A DNA stretch of 64,000 bases from contig NZ_JAATOO010000007.1 of assembly GCF_011806575.1 (NCBI RefSeq), positions 1 to 64,000 of the forward strand. Reading direction: 5' to 3'. The notes below the pieces were generated by a model, which had not been told where the DNA came from, searched no databases, and saw only the letters and a list, made by a program, of their open reading frames with translations. The position numbers were made by a program, and so were the translations under genes. Positions within the stretch are counted from its first letter, which is position 1; each line of letters opens with the position of its first letter. This DNA is from Vibrio hepatarius. GTDB taxonomy: Bacteria > Pseudomonadota > Gammaproteobacteria > Enterobacterales > Vibrionaceae. Of the stretch, positions 28,167 to 36,751 are shown in pieces.

Positions 28167-29135
28167 ATGGACGGCCAACTTCCCCTATTTTTGTTGTTAC
28201 TTTTTCTTTCGGTATTCTTTATCAGCCAAGCGCTGATCATGCCGTCTGCAGGGAAAAAGGTTAAACATAAACACTTAATTCAACGAATCAAAGACAGCCA
28301 CAAACACATCGACCAAGAGAGTGTCTCACTACTGCGTGAAAATTCGCTCAGGAACCTGTCATCATTAGAACGTGTTTTGGTGCGATTTACTTTCTTTGAA
28401 ACATTGAAAAAGAAATTGGAACTTGCTGGGATTGAGGTGACCTTTGGTAAGTTCTTATTGCTGTCTTTTTTTGCAGCTCTTATCACTGTCTTAGTTCTAC
28501 TTCTACTTGAGCAGCGTTGGTATATCTGTGTGGGGAGCGTCGTGACCATCTTCGTTTGCGAGTACTTTTACATTCAAAAGAAAACCGCCGATCGTTTAAT
28601 GCGCTTTGAAGAGCAGTTACCTGAGGCGCTCGATATCATTAAACGCGTACTCCAAGCGGGGCAACCTATCAGTCAAGCATTTGGCGAAGTCGGTAAGGAG
28701 ATGCCTGCGCCTATCGGTCCGGAGTTTAAGAGTACCTTCAGCTTACTTAACTATGGTTACGATATGCGTTTGGCGATTATGCAAATGTCTGAACGTGTAC
28801 CGACAGTCTCAATGCTGGCCTTTTCTAGTGCCGTGATGTTGCAAAAAGAAACCGGGGGCAACCTGATCGAGAACGTAGAGAAGCTATCTCGAGTATTACG
28901 TGCTCGTTTCAAACTGGCGCGGAAAATCAAAACCATCTCTGCGGAATCACGCATGTCGGCTTGGATTTTGGTTCTGGCACCGTTTGGTATGTACATCATC
29001 ATTGCGTTAATCAAACCCGATTACATTTCGATCCTCCATAACCATCCTACTGGAGTGAAGATGATCATTGGGGGGATGGTGTCTTTATTGCTCGGCACGT
29101 TGTGGATACGCAAGATTGTTAACTTCGAGGTGTAG
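28167..29135 (+). CDS. tadB: Pilus assembly inner membrane protein TadB
   Basis: A 322-residue polytopic protein of the GspF/TadB type, with hydrophobic segments near residues 5-25, 95-135 and 265-320. The T2SF domain spans LMRFEEQLPEALDIIKRVLQAGQPISQAFGEVGKEMPAPIGPEF onward. It forms the inner membrane platform with TadC. It is nine bases after tadA and two bases before tadC. Confidence 0.93.
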   Translation: MDGQLPLFLLLLFLSVFFISQALIMPSAGKKVKHKHLIQRIKDSHKHIDQESVSLLRENSLRNLSSLERVLVRFTFFETLKKKLELAGIEVTFGKFLLLSFFAALITVLVLLLLEQRWYICVGSVVTIFVCEYFYIQKKTADRLMRFEEQLPEALDIIKRVLQAGQPISQAFGEVGKEMPAPIGPEFKSTFSLLNYGYDMRLAIMQMSERVPTVSMLAFSSAVMLQKETGGNLIENVEKLSRVLRARFKLARKIKTISAESRMSAWILVLAPFGMYIIIALIKPDYISILHNHPTGVKMIIGGMVSLLLGTLWIRKIVNFEV

Positions 29136-29137
29136 TT

Positions 29138-30082
29138 ATGGACAGTATTGCTAATTGGTTATCCAGCTTTCAGCTAAATCAGGAGATGCTGTTTATTGCG
29201 TTCGTGATGATCACCACCGTTCTTTTGGTGATGACCATTGGCTACGTCGTTATCGGCGTTAACTCGCCACTAAAGCGCAAACTCGCGCAGATCACCACGG
29301 GGGAAAAAGTCGCGACGCCCGCTAAGAACGCCAAAATGCTCAACACTTTGGAGTCGCTGGCGCCACTGACTTCGTCGAAAAACACCAAAGAGCGTGAATC
29401 AGTTAAAACGCTATTAATGCACGCGGGTTACCACCAGAGCAACGCGCTCTCATTGTTCTATTCAATTAAGTCTCTCACCACCATTGTTGGTGTGATGATT
29501 GCGCTAGCAATGTATGTCGTATTGCCGGATAACAATAAGCTCTATGTCTACATGGCGGGCTGTATTTTCGGTGGCCTGATCCTGCCCGATATCTTGCTCA
29601 AGAGAAAAGTCAAAAAACGCCAAAACGCGATTCGCAACGGGATGGCCGACATGTTGGATTTGCTCGTTGTGTGTACTGAATCAGGCTTAGGCTTTAATGC
29701 TGCGCTGCGAAGAGTGGCTGACGAAATGGTGATTTCTCACCCCGATCTTGCCGATGAGTTGGATACGGTGTGCGTGAAGATCCAAGCGGGTAAACCGATG
29801 CCCGAAGCGTTGCGCGAGTTCATCTACCGAACTGGACTCGAAGAGTTTATGGGATTAGTGAGCATGCTGAGCCATGCGTCGCGAGTTGGTGGCAGCTTAG
29901 TCGATTCGTTACGAGAGTATACCGAAGATTACCGAGATAAAAGACAGCAAGCCGCGGAAGAAATCGCCGCTAAAATACCCGTCAAGATGATGTTTCCTAT
30001 GGTGCTGTTCATCTGGCCGTGCTTTTTTATTGTCGCAATAGGACCTGCGTTAATCACCTTGTCCGAAGCATTTTCTAAGTAG
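29138..30082 (+). CDS. tadC: Pilus assembly inner membrane protein TadC
   Basis: A 314-residue partner of TadB. It carries an N-terminal TM (about 15-40), two central TMs (about 105-150) and a C-terminal TM (PVKMMFPMVLFIWPCFFIVAIGPALITL). The T2SF core contains NGMADMLDLLVVCTESGLGFNAALRRVADEM. It is tightly packed behind tadB. Length and layout are typical. Confidence 0.93.
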   Translation: MDSIANWLSSFQLNQEMLFIAFVMITTVLLVMTIGYVVIGVNSPLKRKLAQITTGEKVATPAKNAKMLNTLESLAPLTSSKNTKERESVKTLLMHAGYHQSNALSLFYSIKSLTTIVGVMIALAMYVVLPDNNKLYVYMAGCIFGGLILPDILLKRKVKKRQNAIRNGMADMLDLLVVCTESGLGFNAALRRVADEMVISHPDLADELDTVCVKIQAGKPMPEALREFIYRTGLEEFMGLVSMLSHASRVGGSLVDSLREYTEDYRDKRQQAAEEIAAKIPVKMMFPMVLFIWPCFFIVAIGPALITLSEAFSK

Positions 30083-30101
30083 AAAAATAATAGGGGTTAT
30101 T

Positions 30102-31115
30102 ATGTGGAAAAGTTACCTACTCATGATATCTGTTCTCGTTGTATCAGGATGTGCTTCAAGTGATAACCAGCAAGCCGAGTTTGATAAAAGTCTCTATTCG
30201 GGCAAACCAATTGAAGCGTTAACTAACGACGAGCCGCCGAAGACCGAGGAAGAGGCGATCTCTCGGGGTGATGCTGCACTGACCAACAATAATGTCGATT
30301 TGGCCTTATACGAGTACCTGCGTTCGATGACTTTTTCGGATGCCAAGCATAAAGACAAAACCTTGTATACCGTCGGACGAATTCATTTGGCGAAAAATGA
30401 CTATCAGCTTGCGGATCGTGCCTTCCGAGCCGCACTGGAACAGAATCCCAATCATACCGGTTCTTTAGAAGAGCTCGGTAAACTCAACACTAAACAAGGT
30501 CGAAGCGACATTGGCGAAAGCTACTATTTACGCGCAATGAATGCAGATCAAATTCGTCTTGGCGGTACGCCGAATATGAAGAGCAACAATATCAACGCAG
30601 AAAACGTGCAGAATCTACTGTTTGACGAGAACTCTCCAATCCATGCCTACATAGGGTTAGGGGTGTTATTGGACATTGAGGGACAACACCAACTGGCGCA
30701 AACCTTGTTGAATCGAGCGTTGGATATCAAAACCTTCGATGTCAACGCGCTCATCAGTATTGGTTACTCGTATTACATGTCTGAAGACTACGAGCGCGCT
30801 CGTTACTACACGAACTTGGCTTTGAAGCAGAAGCCTAATGATGAAAAAGCGATCAACAATCTGGCTTTGATCGCGATTGCGTACGGTGAGCCACGACAAG
30901 CACTGAGCATTTTCAATCGCCATATGACAGAGCCTGAAGCACTCAATAGCGTGGGTTACTTTCTTATCTTAAAAGGAGAGCCGGATGAGGCCATTCCTTA
31001 CTTACAACAAGCGATCAACAAGAGTCCTGCTTATTACGCGAAAGCGAATGAAAACCTAGAAAGGGCATTAGAAATGATCAGAAAAGAGCGTGATACCTCT
31101 AAAGTGACCTTGTAA
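30102..31115 (+). CDS. tadD: TadD-type TPR lipoprotein
   Basis: A 337-residue lipoprotein with lipobox VSGC at residues 14-17 (SVLVVSGCASSD), followed by several tetratricopeptide repeats (about 60-150 and 195-320, for example DKTLYTVGRIHLAKNDYQLADRAFRAALEQNPNHTG). TadD-class TPR proteins act as secretin pilotins or assembly factors. It is the last gene of the Tad operon, before a terminator. Confidence 0.9.
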   Translation: MWKSYLLMISVLVVSGCASSDNQQAEFDKSLYSGKPIEALTNDEPPKTEEEAISRGDAALTNNNVDLALYEYLRSMTFSDAKHKDKTLYTVGRIHLAKNDYQLADRAFRAALEQNPNHTGSLEELGKLNTKQGRSDIGESYYLRAMNADQIRLGGTPNMKSNNINAENVQNLLFDENSPIHAYIGLGVLLDIEGQHQLAQTLLNRALDIKTFDVNALISIGYSYYMSEDYERARYYTNLALKQKPNDEKAINNLALIAIAYGEPRQALSIFNRHMTEPEALNSVGYFLILKGEPDEAIPYLQQAINKSPAYYAKANENLERALEMIRKERDTSKVTL

Positions 31116-31132
31116 GCCAACGTAATAAACTC

Positions 31133-31168
31133 AAATCCCCATCTAGCTAGGAGCTGGTGGGGATTTTA
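31133..31168. terminator. Tad operon terminator (bidirectional)
   Basis: Stem AAATCCCCA / TGGGGATTT with T on the plus side and A on the other, so it can serve both tadD and the convergent O-antigen-ligase-like gene. It overlaps the latter's stop codon. Confidence 0.85.
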
Positions 31169-32389
31169 CTTTATACGGGACTGCCTAGAACGTTCTGCAC
31201 AAATATAAGCTGCGGCAATACACAACACCAATAGTGGTGGTGAGTAAAACAAAGTACCAGATACCAGCCCATGAATAATCAATGATACTACACTGGCTAA
31301 GCAGAATAGGTTAATGCCATTGCACTCTCGCAATGTATTGGCTAAGCCGAGGTAGCAGAGATACGCCAGCCCAGCCAGTGCCATAGCCAGTCCAACAACG
31401 CCGTACTCCACCAGAAACTGAAGGATGAAGTTATGTGGATGACGATATTTGGCTTTAGCTTCAAAAAAATACGATTCAGTACCATGGCCCAGAACTGGTC
31501 TATCCTGAATCAACGCCCAACTTTTCTTCCATAACTCAATTCTTCCTGAGGATAGAGAATTTAAGCTCATCTCTTGAGCATCACTGTATACCCAACGGTT
31601 AAGTCCATTCCATGAATAGATATTCAAAGGAGCTGACACAAACAGTGATAATGCAAGGATAGAGAATAACAATATGACTCGTTGGCGTACTAAGCGATAG
31701 GTACGTTTAAGTATACCTATCGCCAATAGCAACGTTATAGCGTAGGAAAGCAGTGCTCCTCGTCCACCTAGCCAAACCAAGGTGGCAAACGTGATGCCTG
31801 TCAGGACTATCAAGCTGAGTTGGCGCTTTTCAGTGAGTAACTTAACGGATGAATAGAGGCATCCCAACATGATGATATGGCCAAAGTGTCGGATGTTGCT
31901 CGAAACGACTAATCGATGCTCACCGTTATCGTAGTCAACACCAGACAGGTTGAGATTAGCGTCGATAAACACCAATCCAACGGCAAACACACAGGAATAG
32001 GCCAATGGAGAGAAATCTGGTACGTAGTGAGTGCGAGTTATATAGCGGAAGACAAAATAAAAGAAAAACAGATGGCTGATATTGGTGAGTTGTCTGAGTA
32101 AGGAAAACACAACTTTGAATTCGGTGTGGTAGCGATAGATAAACATCGCGCTCGACACAGACAACAACAAGCCGACGACAACTAACAGCCGGAATTTGTC
32201 ATCATATTTATAGCTGTGTTGAAGAGGGCCACTAGCGATAAGCCAGACAACCGATAGCTCCAAGAGCATAACGATCACACTGCCAAAAATGGGGTTGTAG
32301 AAGTGATAAAAGGCGGAGCAGAGCAAAAGGAGATAGATTCGCTTTTCAATCGAATCGACAGTGTGAATATCGCTAAAGGTTCTTTCCAT
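31166..32389 (-). CDS. O-antigen ligase-like (Wzy_C) membrane protein
   Basis: A 407-residue polytopic inner membrane protein with about 10-12 hydrophobic segments. The hallmark periplasmic-loop region ALIQDRPVLGHGTESYFFEAKAKYRHPHNFILQFLVEYGVVGL (about 285-335) is typical of O-antigen ligases and polymerases; family members join glycans to lipid A-core or to proteins. Without a nearby LPS cluster, the acceptor cannot be told; a pilin O-glycosylase (PglL/TfpO type) next to the Tad genes is possible but unproved. The start at 32389 is preferred over the GTG at 32398 because GAGTGG is better spaced. Confidence 0.82.
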   Translation of the reverse strand: MERTFSDIHTVDSIEKRIYLLLLCSAFYHFYNPIFGSVIVMLLELSVVWLIASGPLQHSYKYDDKFRLLVVVGLLLSVSSAMFIYRYHTEFKVVFSLLRQLTNISHLFFFYFVFRYITRTHYVPDFSPLAYSCVFAVGLVFIDANLNLSGVDYDNGEHRLVVSSNIRHFGHIIMLGCLYSSVKLLTEKRQLSLIVLTGITFATLVWLGGRGALLSYAITLLLAIGILKRTYRLVRQRVILLFSILALSLFVSAPLNIYSWNGLNRWVYSDAQEMSLNSLSSGRIELWKKSWALIQDRPVLGHGTESYFFEAKAKYRHPHNFILQFLVEYGVVGLAMALAGLAYLCYLGLANTLRECNGINLFCLASVVSLIIHGLVSGTLFYSPPLLVLCIAAAYICAERSRQSRIK

Positions 32390-32402
32390 GCTAACCACTC
32401 GT

Positions 32403-32429
32403 CTAGGCTATCTTTAAAGGATAGCCTAG
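32403..32429 (-). promoter_or_regulatory. Perfect hairpin upstream of the O-antigen-ligase-like gene
   Basis: CTAGGCTATC / GATAGCCTAG form a perfect 10-bp inverted repeat with a seven-base TTTAAAG loop, 14 bases before the chosen start of the minus-strand gene. It has no T run on either strand, so it could be an operator or a 5'-leader structure rather than a terminator. Confidence 0.5.
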
Positions 32430-32499
32430 CGGTGTTTAAGTGATTGCTTTGTTAGCAATTAAGCGAAAAAAGTGAGAGTTCAATAACACTGGAGGGAGG

Positions 32500-33639
32500 T
32501 TATAAACTACCGACCACCAAGCCACTTACCACAAAGAAGCCGATCATCCATAGAATGGATAGGTTGAGTTTTTTGTGTAGATAAACTCCGGCAATGATTA
32601 GCGCGATGTCGGTAGGAGAAGCCACCGCGCTGCTAAATACCGGTTGATAAAGCGCAGCAAGCAGCAGACCAACGACAGACGCGTTAACGCCACTGATTGC
32701 ACCCGATACGCGTGGTTTAGCCGCAAGTGATTGCCAGTTTTTCAATACGCCAAGCAGCAATAGGAAGCCAGGTAGAAAAACGGCGATAGTCGCGACTAAT
32801 GCACCGAGCACTGGCATATCTGACATCTCATAACCGATAAAGGTAGCAAAGGTGAACATCGGTCCCGGAACTGCCTGAGCTGCGGCATAGCCAGTTAAGA
32901 AAGCGTCTTGGCTTAACTGGTCTCCAACGATGTTTTGCAGTAATGGCAGAACGACGTGACCACCACCAAAGACTAAGCTACCTGCTTGGAAAAAGTCACT
33001 AAACAGGCCGAGTATTGGCGTGACATGCGTAAACATTGGCAACGCAAACAACAGCAGCGCAAATACTGCTAACGGGGCAATACTTGGTTTAAACGGCGTA
33101 TTGTCACTTTGAGTTGAGCTCTTAAGCGTTTGCGTGCCGATCAGTCCTGCGGCTAACAAGACGAGCATCTGTGTAGCGATACCGGGGGCGACAAGTAAAG
33201 CGATAGCGGTGGCAACACACAGTCCAGCGGTCAACTTATCACGGCAGAAGTTTTTATACATTCCCCAAGTAGCATCAGCGACAACCACGACCGCAAGTAA
33301 TTTGAGCCCATGAACAATGTTTTGGAATACGCTGGTGTCGGTAATATGGCTACTGGCGGCAGCCAACGCCAACATAATCAAGACGGAAGGTAGCGTGAAG
33401 CCCAAAAACGCGGCACATGCACCTGCCAAACCGCCACGTTTGTAGCCCAAAGCGAAGCCGACCTGACTCGATCCCGGGCCTGGTAAAAATTGGCTAAGCG
33501 CGACTATTTGCGCGTACTCACTGTCATCCAGCCATTTTAGTTTCTCAACAAACGTCTGACGAAAGTAACCAATATGGGCAGCTGGCCCGCCAAAGCTAAT
33601 CCAGCCAAGCCAGAAAAATGTCTTAAAAATCGAAAACAC
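32500..33639 (-). CDS. chrA: ChrA-type chromate transporter
   Basis: A 379-residue two-domain CHR-family transporter. Each half shows related signatures: FGGPAAHIGYFRQTFVEKLKWLDDSEYAQIVALSQFLPGPGSSQ in the first, and FGGGHVVLPLLQ ... AAQAVPGPMFTFATFIGYE in the second. Such proteins export chromate, or in some cases may carry other anions. It is divergent from a LysR-family gene. The start at 33639 (MFSIFKTFFWLGW) agrees with the family. Confidence 0.88.
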   Translation of the reverse strand: MFSIFKTFFWLGWISFGGPAAHIGYFRQTFVEKLKWLDDSEYAQIVALSQFLPGPGSSQVGFALGYKRGGLAGACAAFLGFTLPSVLIMLALAAASSHITDTSVFQNIVHGLKLLAVVVVADATWGMYKNFCRDKLTAGLCVATAIALLVAPGIATQMLVLLAAGLIGTQTLKSSTQSDNTPFKPSIAPLAVFALLLFALPMFTHVTPILGLFSDFFQAGSLVFGGGHVVLPLLQNIVGDQLSQDAFLTGYAAAQAVPGPMFTFATFIGYEMSDMPVLGALVATIAVFLPGFLLLLGVLKNWQSLAAKPRVSGAISGVNASVVGLLLAALYQPVFSSAVASPTDIALIIAGVYLHKKLNLSILWMIGFFVVSGLVVGSL

Positions 33640-33749
33640 GGCGTACTACTCTTATCAATCAATATGAGCACAATGTACGTAAAAACTCTAAATGACTCAA
33701 ATTGATAAATTCGATAGTATTTATGAATGAAATAGGATGAGAGTGTGTA

Positions 33750-34658
33750 ATGAAAGAGTTCAACTGGAAAGGTATCGATTTAAACCTGCTGGTGGCATTT
33801 CAAGCATTGTATCGCGCCAAGAGCGTCAGTTTGGCTGCTGAGCAGTGTTACGTGAGCCAGTCAGCAATGAGCCACACTCTGCAACGAATGCGTACTTTGT
33901 TTGAAGATCCATTGTTTGAACGCGTCGGTAGCAAAATGGAGCCGACTCAACGTGCACACGAGATAGCCCCTGTCATCGATCAATTACTCGGTAGCATCAA
34001 AAATGACTTGTTGAGTAAAAAGCACTTTTCTCCAGACAACTACACGGGTGTGTGGCGAATTGGTCTGACCGACTACGCCGAGCAGCTGTTCGCTCCCCAT
34101 TTGTATGATGCGATTAAACAACGTTCTCCCCAGTCTCAGGTCAGCTTCTATAACGTTAACCGCAGCAACTACCTCGAAATTGCCGACAAAGAAAAGCTGG
34201 ATGTAATTATCGGTAGTATCGAAAATCTGAACCGCCGCTTTCTTTGTGAGCATCTATATACCGAGCAGCACTTATGTCTGTTTGACCCACAGAGTGTGTC
34301 GCTTGATTCACCGCTGACGCTCGAACGCTTTGTCCAGATTGAACACGCGTTGGTCAGCCCAGATGGCAGTTTGCAAACTCAGGTTGATAAACTGCTTGCG
34401 AAAAGAGGGTTAGAGCGCAGGGTCGGTGTTGCGTCGCGGCACTTCCTGACAGTAAGACGACTACTGATTGGCCGTGAGTTGGTGTGTATTGTGCCAAAGC
34501 GCTTTGCTGAAATGGAAATGTACAATCACACACTCGCCGCTGTTGCACCGCCGGTAGAAGTGCCTGATTTTGATATTCGATTACTGTTTCTAAAAGCAAA
34601 CCAGTATGAAGAAAATAATATCTGGATCAGAAAACTAGTGGTTCAAATCGTCAAATAG
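33750..34658 (+). CDS. LysR-family regulator beside chrA
   Basis: A 302-residue LysR-type regulator. The HTH is KGIDLNLLVAFQALYRAKSVSLAAEQCYVSQSAMSHTLQRMRTLFEDPLFERVGSKMEPT, which is of the NodD/LeuO/NahR-like branch rather than GcvA. An effector domain follows from about residue 90. It is divergent from chrA with 110 bases between the starts, so chrA is its likely target. The inducer is unknown. Confidence 0.85.
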   Translation: MKEFNWKGIDLNLLVAFQALYRAKSVSLAAEQCYVSQSAMSHTLQRMRTLFEDPLFERVGSKMEPTQRAHEIAPVIDQLLGSIKNDLLSKKHFSPDNYTGVWRIGLTDYAEQLFAPHLYDAIKQRSPQSQVSFYNVNRSNYLEIADKEKLDVIIGSIENLNRRFLCEHLYTEQHLCLFDPQSVSLDSPLTLERFVQIEHALVSPDGSLQTQVDKLLAKRGLERRVGVASRHFLTVRRLLIGRELVCIVPKRFAEMEMYNHTLAAVAPPVEVPDFDIRLLFLKANQYEENNIWIRKLVVQIVK

Positions 34659-34724
34659 AAACGAGCAAGGCAAGGTTCGATGAACTAGGAATTGAACCCA
34701 GTTCATCTTGGTACATGAGGACAG

Positions 34725-35285
34725 TTAAGCGCGAGCTGAGCTCAACAGTGCGTCAATTTGCTCATGATGCTCAGGTGTCACACCGGCAAGGTTGCCATAT
34801 TTTGGGGCATGGCGATCATTTTCTAGAGGGAAATGCCAGCCGAAAGTATGTTCAACGAACTGTTTAGCAAACTGTTCGGAGATCTCTAGGCAACCCGCCA
34901 AAACCGTATCAACGTAGGTCTGCACGATTGGGCTTAAATGACATGGTGGTTCTGGGCTATTTTTAATGTACACCCAGACTTGAGCGTTTTTCTCTAGCTC
35001 ATGCTCACAGTCGATTTGCAGCGCTGGAATCAATACTCGATGGTAGCCGCGTTCGCGAATATCAAACTCTGCCAGCTCAGCATCATCGACTTGCAATAGC
35101 ACGCCATTGACTAAGCCTTCACCTTTATCGACGACCAACGGTGAAATCGTGTAGCTACTGTCTATTTTCCCCCAGTAGCGCTTAAAACCTGTCACTATGG
35201 TCGGGATTGCGGTCGAGGTTTGTCCGGTTAGTTGTCGTGACGCCGAATTCATTAAACTGCCATAACCAAATATATACGTCGTCAT
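34725..35285 (-). CDS. Gamma-glutamylcyclotransferase-fold protein
   Basis: A 186-residue protein that starts MTTYIFGYGSLMNSASRQLTG, the GYGSL signature of the GGCT/AIG2/ChaC superfamily. GLVNGVLLQVDDAELAEFDIRERGYHRVLI continues the fold, with E (LAEFDIRERGYHR) in the usual catalytic area. Members cleave gamma-glutamyl peptides such as glutathione to 5-oxoproline, but this substrate is unproved. It converges with the LysR gene and is divergent from nnrS. Confidence 0.78.
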   Translation of the reverse strand: MTTYIFGYGSLMNSASRQLTGQTSTAIPTIVTGFKRYWGKIDSSYTISPLVVDKGEGLVNGVLLQVDDAELAEFDIRERGYHRVLIPALQIDCEHELEKNAQVWVYIKNSPEPPCHLSPIVQTYVDTVLAGCLEISEQFAKQFVEHTFGWHFPLENDRHAPKYGNLAGVTPEHHEQIDALLSSARA

Positions 35286-35509
35286 TATTCTCTCCTTTGC
35301 GCTGACATTTCTAAGCTACCTATTTCGACAGCAAAAGAGAAGTAGTAATTGATTTACTCTTTTGTGTCAATTTGACTTCTTTTGTTGAGTCTAAATGACT
35401 CTTTTTATTGTCGGTTAAGAGTAATATTAGCCTGAAAAATAAAGGATTAATAACTTGGAGTGAATTTTGCAGTTACCTATGCAGTATATCTTTCGTTAGG
35501 GGGCATAGA

Positions 35510-36694
35510 GTGCTCAATATTACCGATAAAAAAGCCGAAGAAGCGATTCCACCTCTACTACGTTTAGGGTTTCGTCCATTCTTCTTATTTGGGGCGATTT
35601 ACGCCATTATCGCGATTGGCTTGTGGGTTTGGATGTTCCAAACGGGGCAGCCTAGCATACTGAAAGTTCCAGCACTCTGGTGGCATGTGCACGAAATGTT
35701 GTTTGGTTTTGCAATGGCGATTGTGGTTGGCTTTGTGCTAACTGCGGTACAAAACTGGACGGGGATAAACGGTACTAAACAAACGCGTTTGGCGATACTA
35801 GCGCTGTTGTGGCTGCTGCCTCGGGTGTTATTTTGGACGCCAACACCCTTGTGGTTGATATCGAGCATCGAAGCCTTGTTTATGGCTTTTGCTGCGTTTG
35901 AAGTTGGTCTTCGCGTCGTCAAAGCTAAAGGCTGGCGCAACCTGTTCTTTGTGCCGCTATTTGGGTTGGCGATTGTCGCTAACTTTGCCAGCTACGCCAC
36001 GATTAAAGGGATGCCGCCGTTTCCTGCGTCAGCAGTTTGGCAAGCGATGCTTTGGTGGTTTACCTTGCTGTTGTCGGTAATGGGCAGCCGCGTGATCCCA
36101 TTCTTCACCGCACGCCGCTTTAATTTTGATAAAGCTCAGCCCTCGGTACTATTGGACTGGCTTGCAAACCTACCGCTGGTGGGATTGTTTGTATTGAGTT
36201 TTTTCCCGATGACGTTTGCTCAGTTGGGGCAACCACTAATGATCATCTCTGGTCTTGCTCATTTGGTTCGCCAATTACGCTGGCAACCTTGGCGCACCTT
36301 GAGTGAGCCGTTAGTTTGGTCATTGCACGCCGCTTATTTGTGTATTCCGGTTAGTTTGTTGCTGCGCGGATTGCTGCAAAGTCCTTTTGCGAGTCACAAT
36401 ATGATTCACCTGTTTGCGATTGGCGCATTAGGCGGGTTGATTCTGGCGATGGTTACGCGTGTGACCATGGGGCATACAGGACGAGCCATATACCAAGGTC
36501 CGAATATGGCTGTCGCCTTTGCGGCAATTATACTGGCGGCGCTTGTGCGTGCGGTTGGAGTAGCGTTTATGCCAGAGCAGATGATGATGTGGGTCAACCT
36601 TAGTGCTGGACTATGGATTGTTGCCTTTGGCATGTATTTGTGGCGCTTAGGTTTTATGTTACTGACGCCGAGAGCCGACGGACACCCTGGTTAA
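35510..36694 (+). CDS. nnrS: NnrS family membrane protein
   Basis: A 394-residue, very hydrophobic polytopic protein of the NnrS family, haem- and copper-containing membrane proteins linked to nitric oxide stress resistance. Visible conserved parts are PPLLRLGFRPFFLFGAIYAI, WHVHEMLFGFAMAIVVGFVLTAVQNWTG, SRVIPFFTARR and HLFAIGALGGLILAMVTRVTMGHTGR. Conserved histidines (H94-like in WWHVHEM, HNMIHL) are kept. The GTG at 35510 is chosen because AGGGGG precedes it by six bases; the longer reading from 35408 would start with TTG and adds a non-family extension. Confidence 0.85.
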   Translation: MLNITDKKAEEAIPPLLRLGFRPFFLFGAIYAIIAIGLWVWMFQTGQPSILKVPALWWHVHEMLFGFAMAIVVGFVLTAVQNWTGINGTKQTRLAILALLWLLPRVLFWTPTPLWLISSIEALFMAFAAFEVGLRVVKAKGWRNLFFVPLFGLAIVANFASYATIKGMPPFPASAVWQAMLWWFTLLLSVMGSRVIPFFTARRFNFDKAQPSVLLDWLANLPLVGLFVLSFFPMTFAQLGQPLMIISGLAHLVRQLRWQPWRTLSEPLVWSLHAAYLCIPVSLLLRGLLQSPFASHNMIHLFAIGALGGLILAMVTRVTMGHTGRAIYQGPNMAVAFAAIILAALVRAVGVAFMPEQMMMWVNLSAGLWIVAFGMYLWRLGFMLLTPRADGHPG

Positions 36695-36710
36695 GCCTAT
36701 TGAACCGATA

Positions 36711-36740
36711 AAAAAATCCCTCGCTAGACGAGGGATTTTT
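36711..36740. terminator. Bidirectional terminator between nnrS and glpD
   Basis: Stem AAAAATCCCTCG / CGAGGGATTTTT with a CTAGA loop. T tracts are present in both directions, so it ends both convergent genes. Confidence 0.9.
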
Positions 36741-36751
36741 ACCATTTTGGG

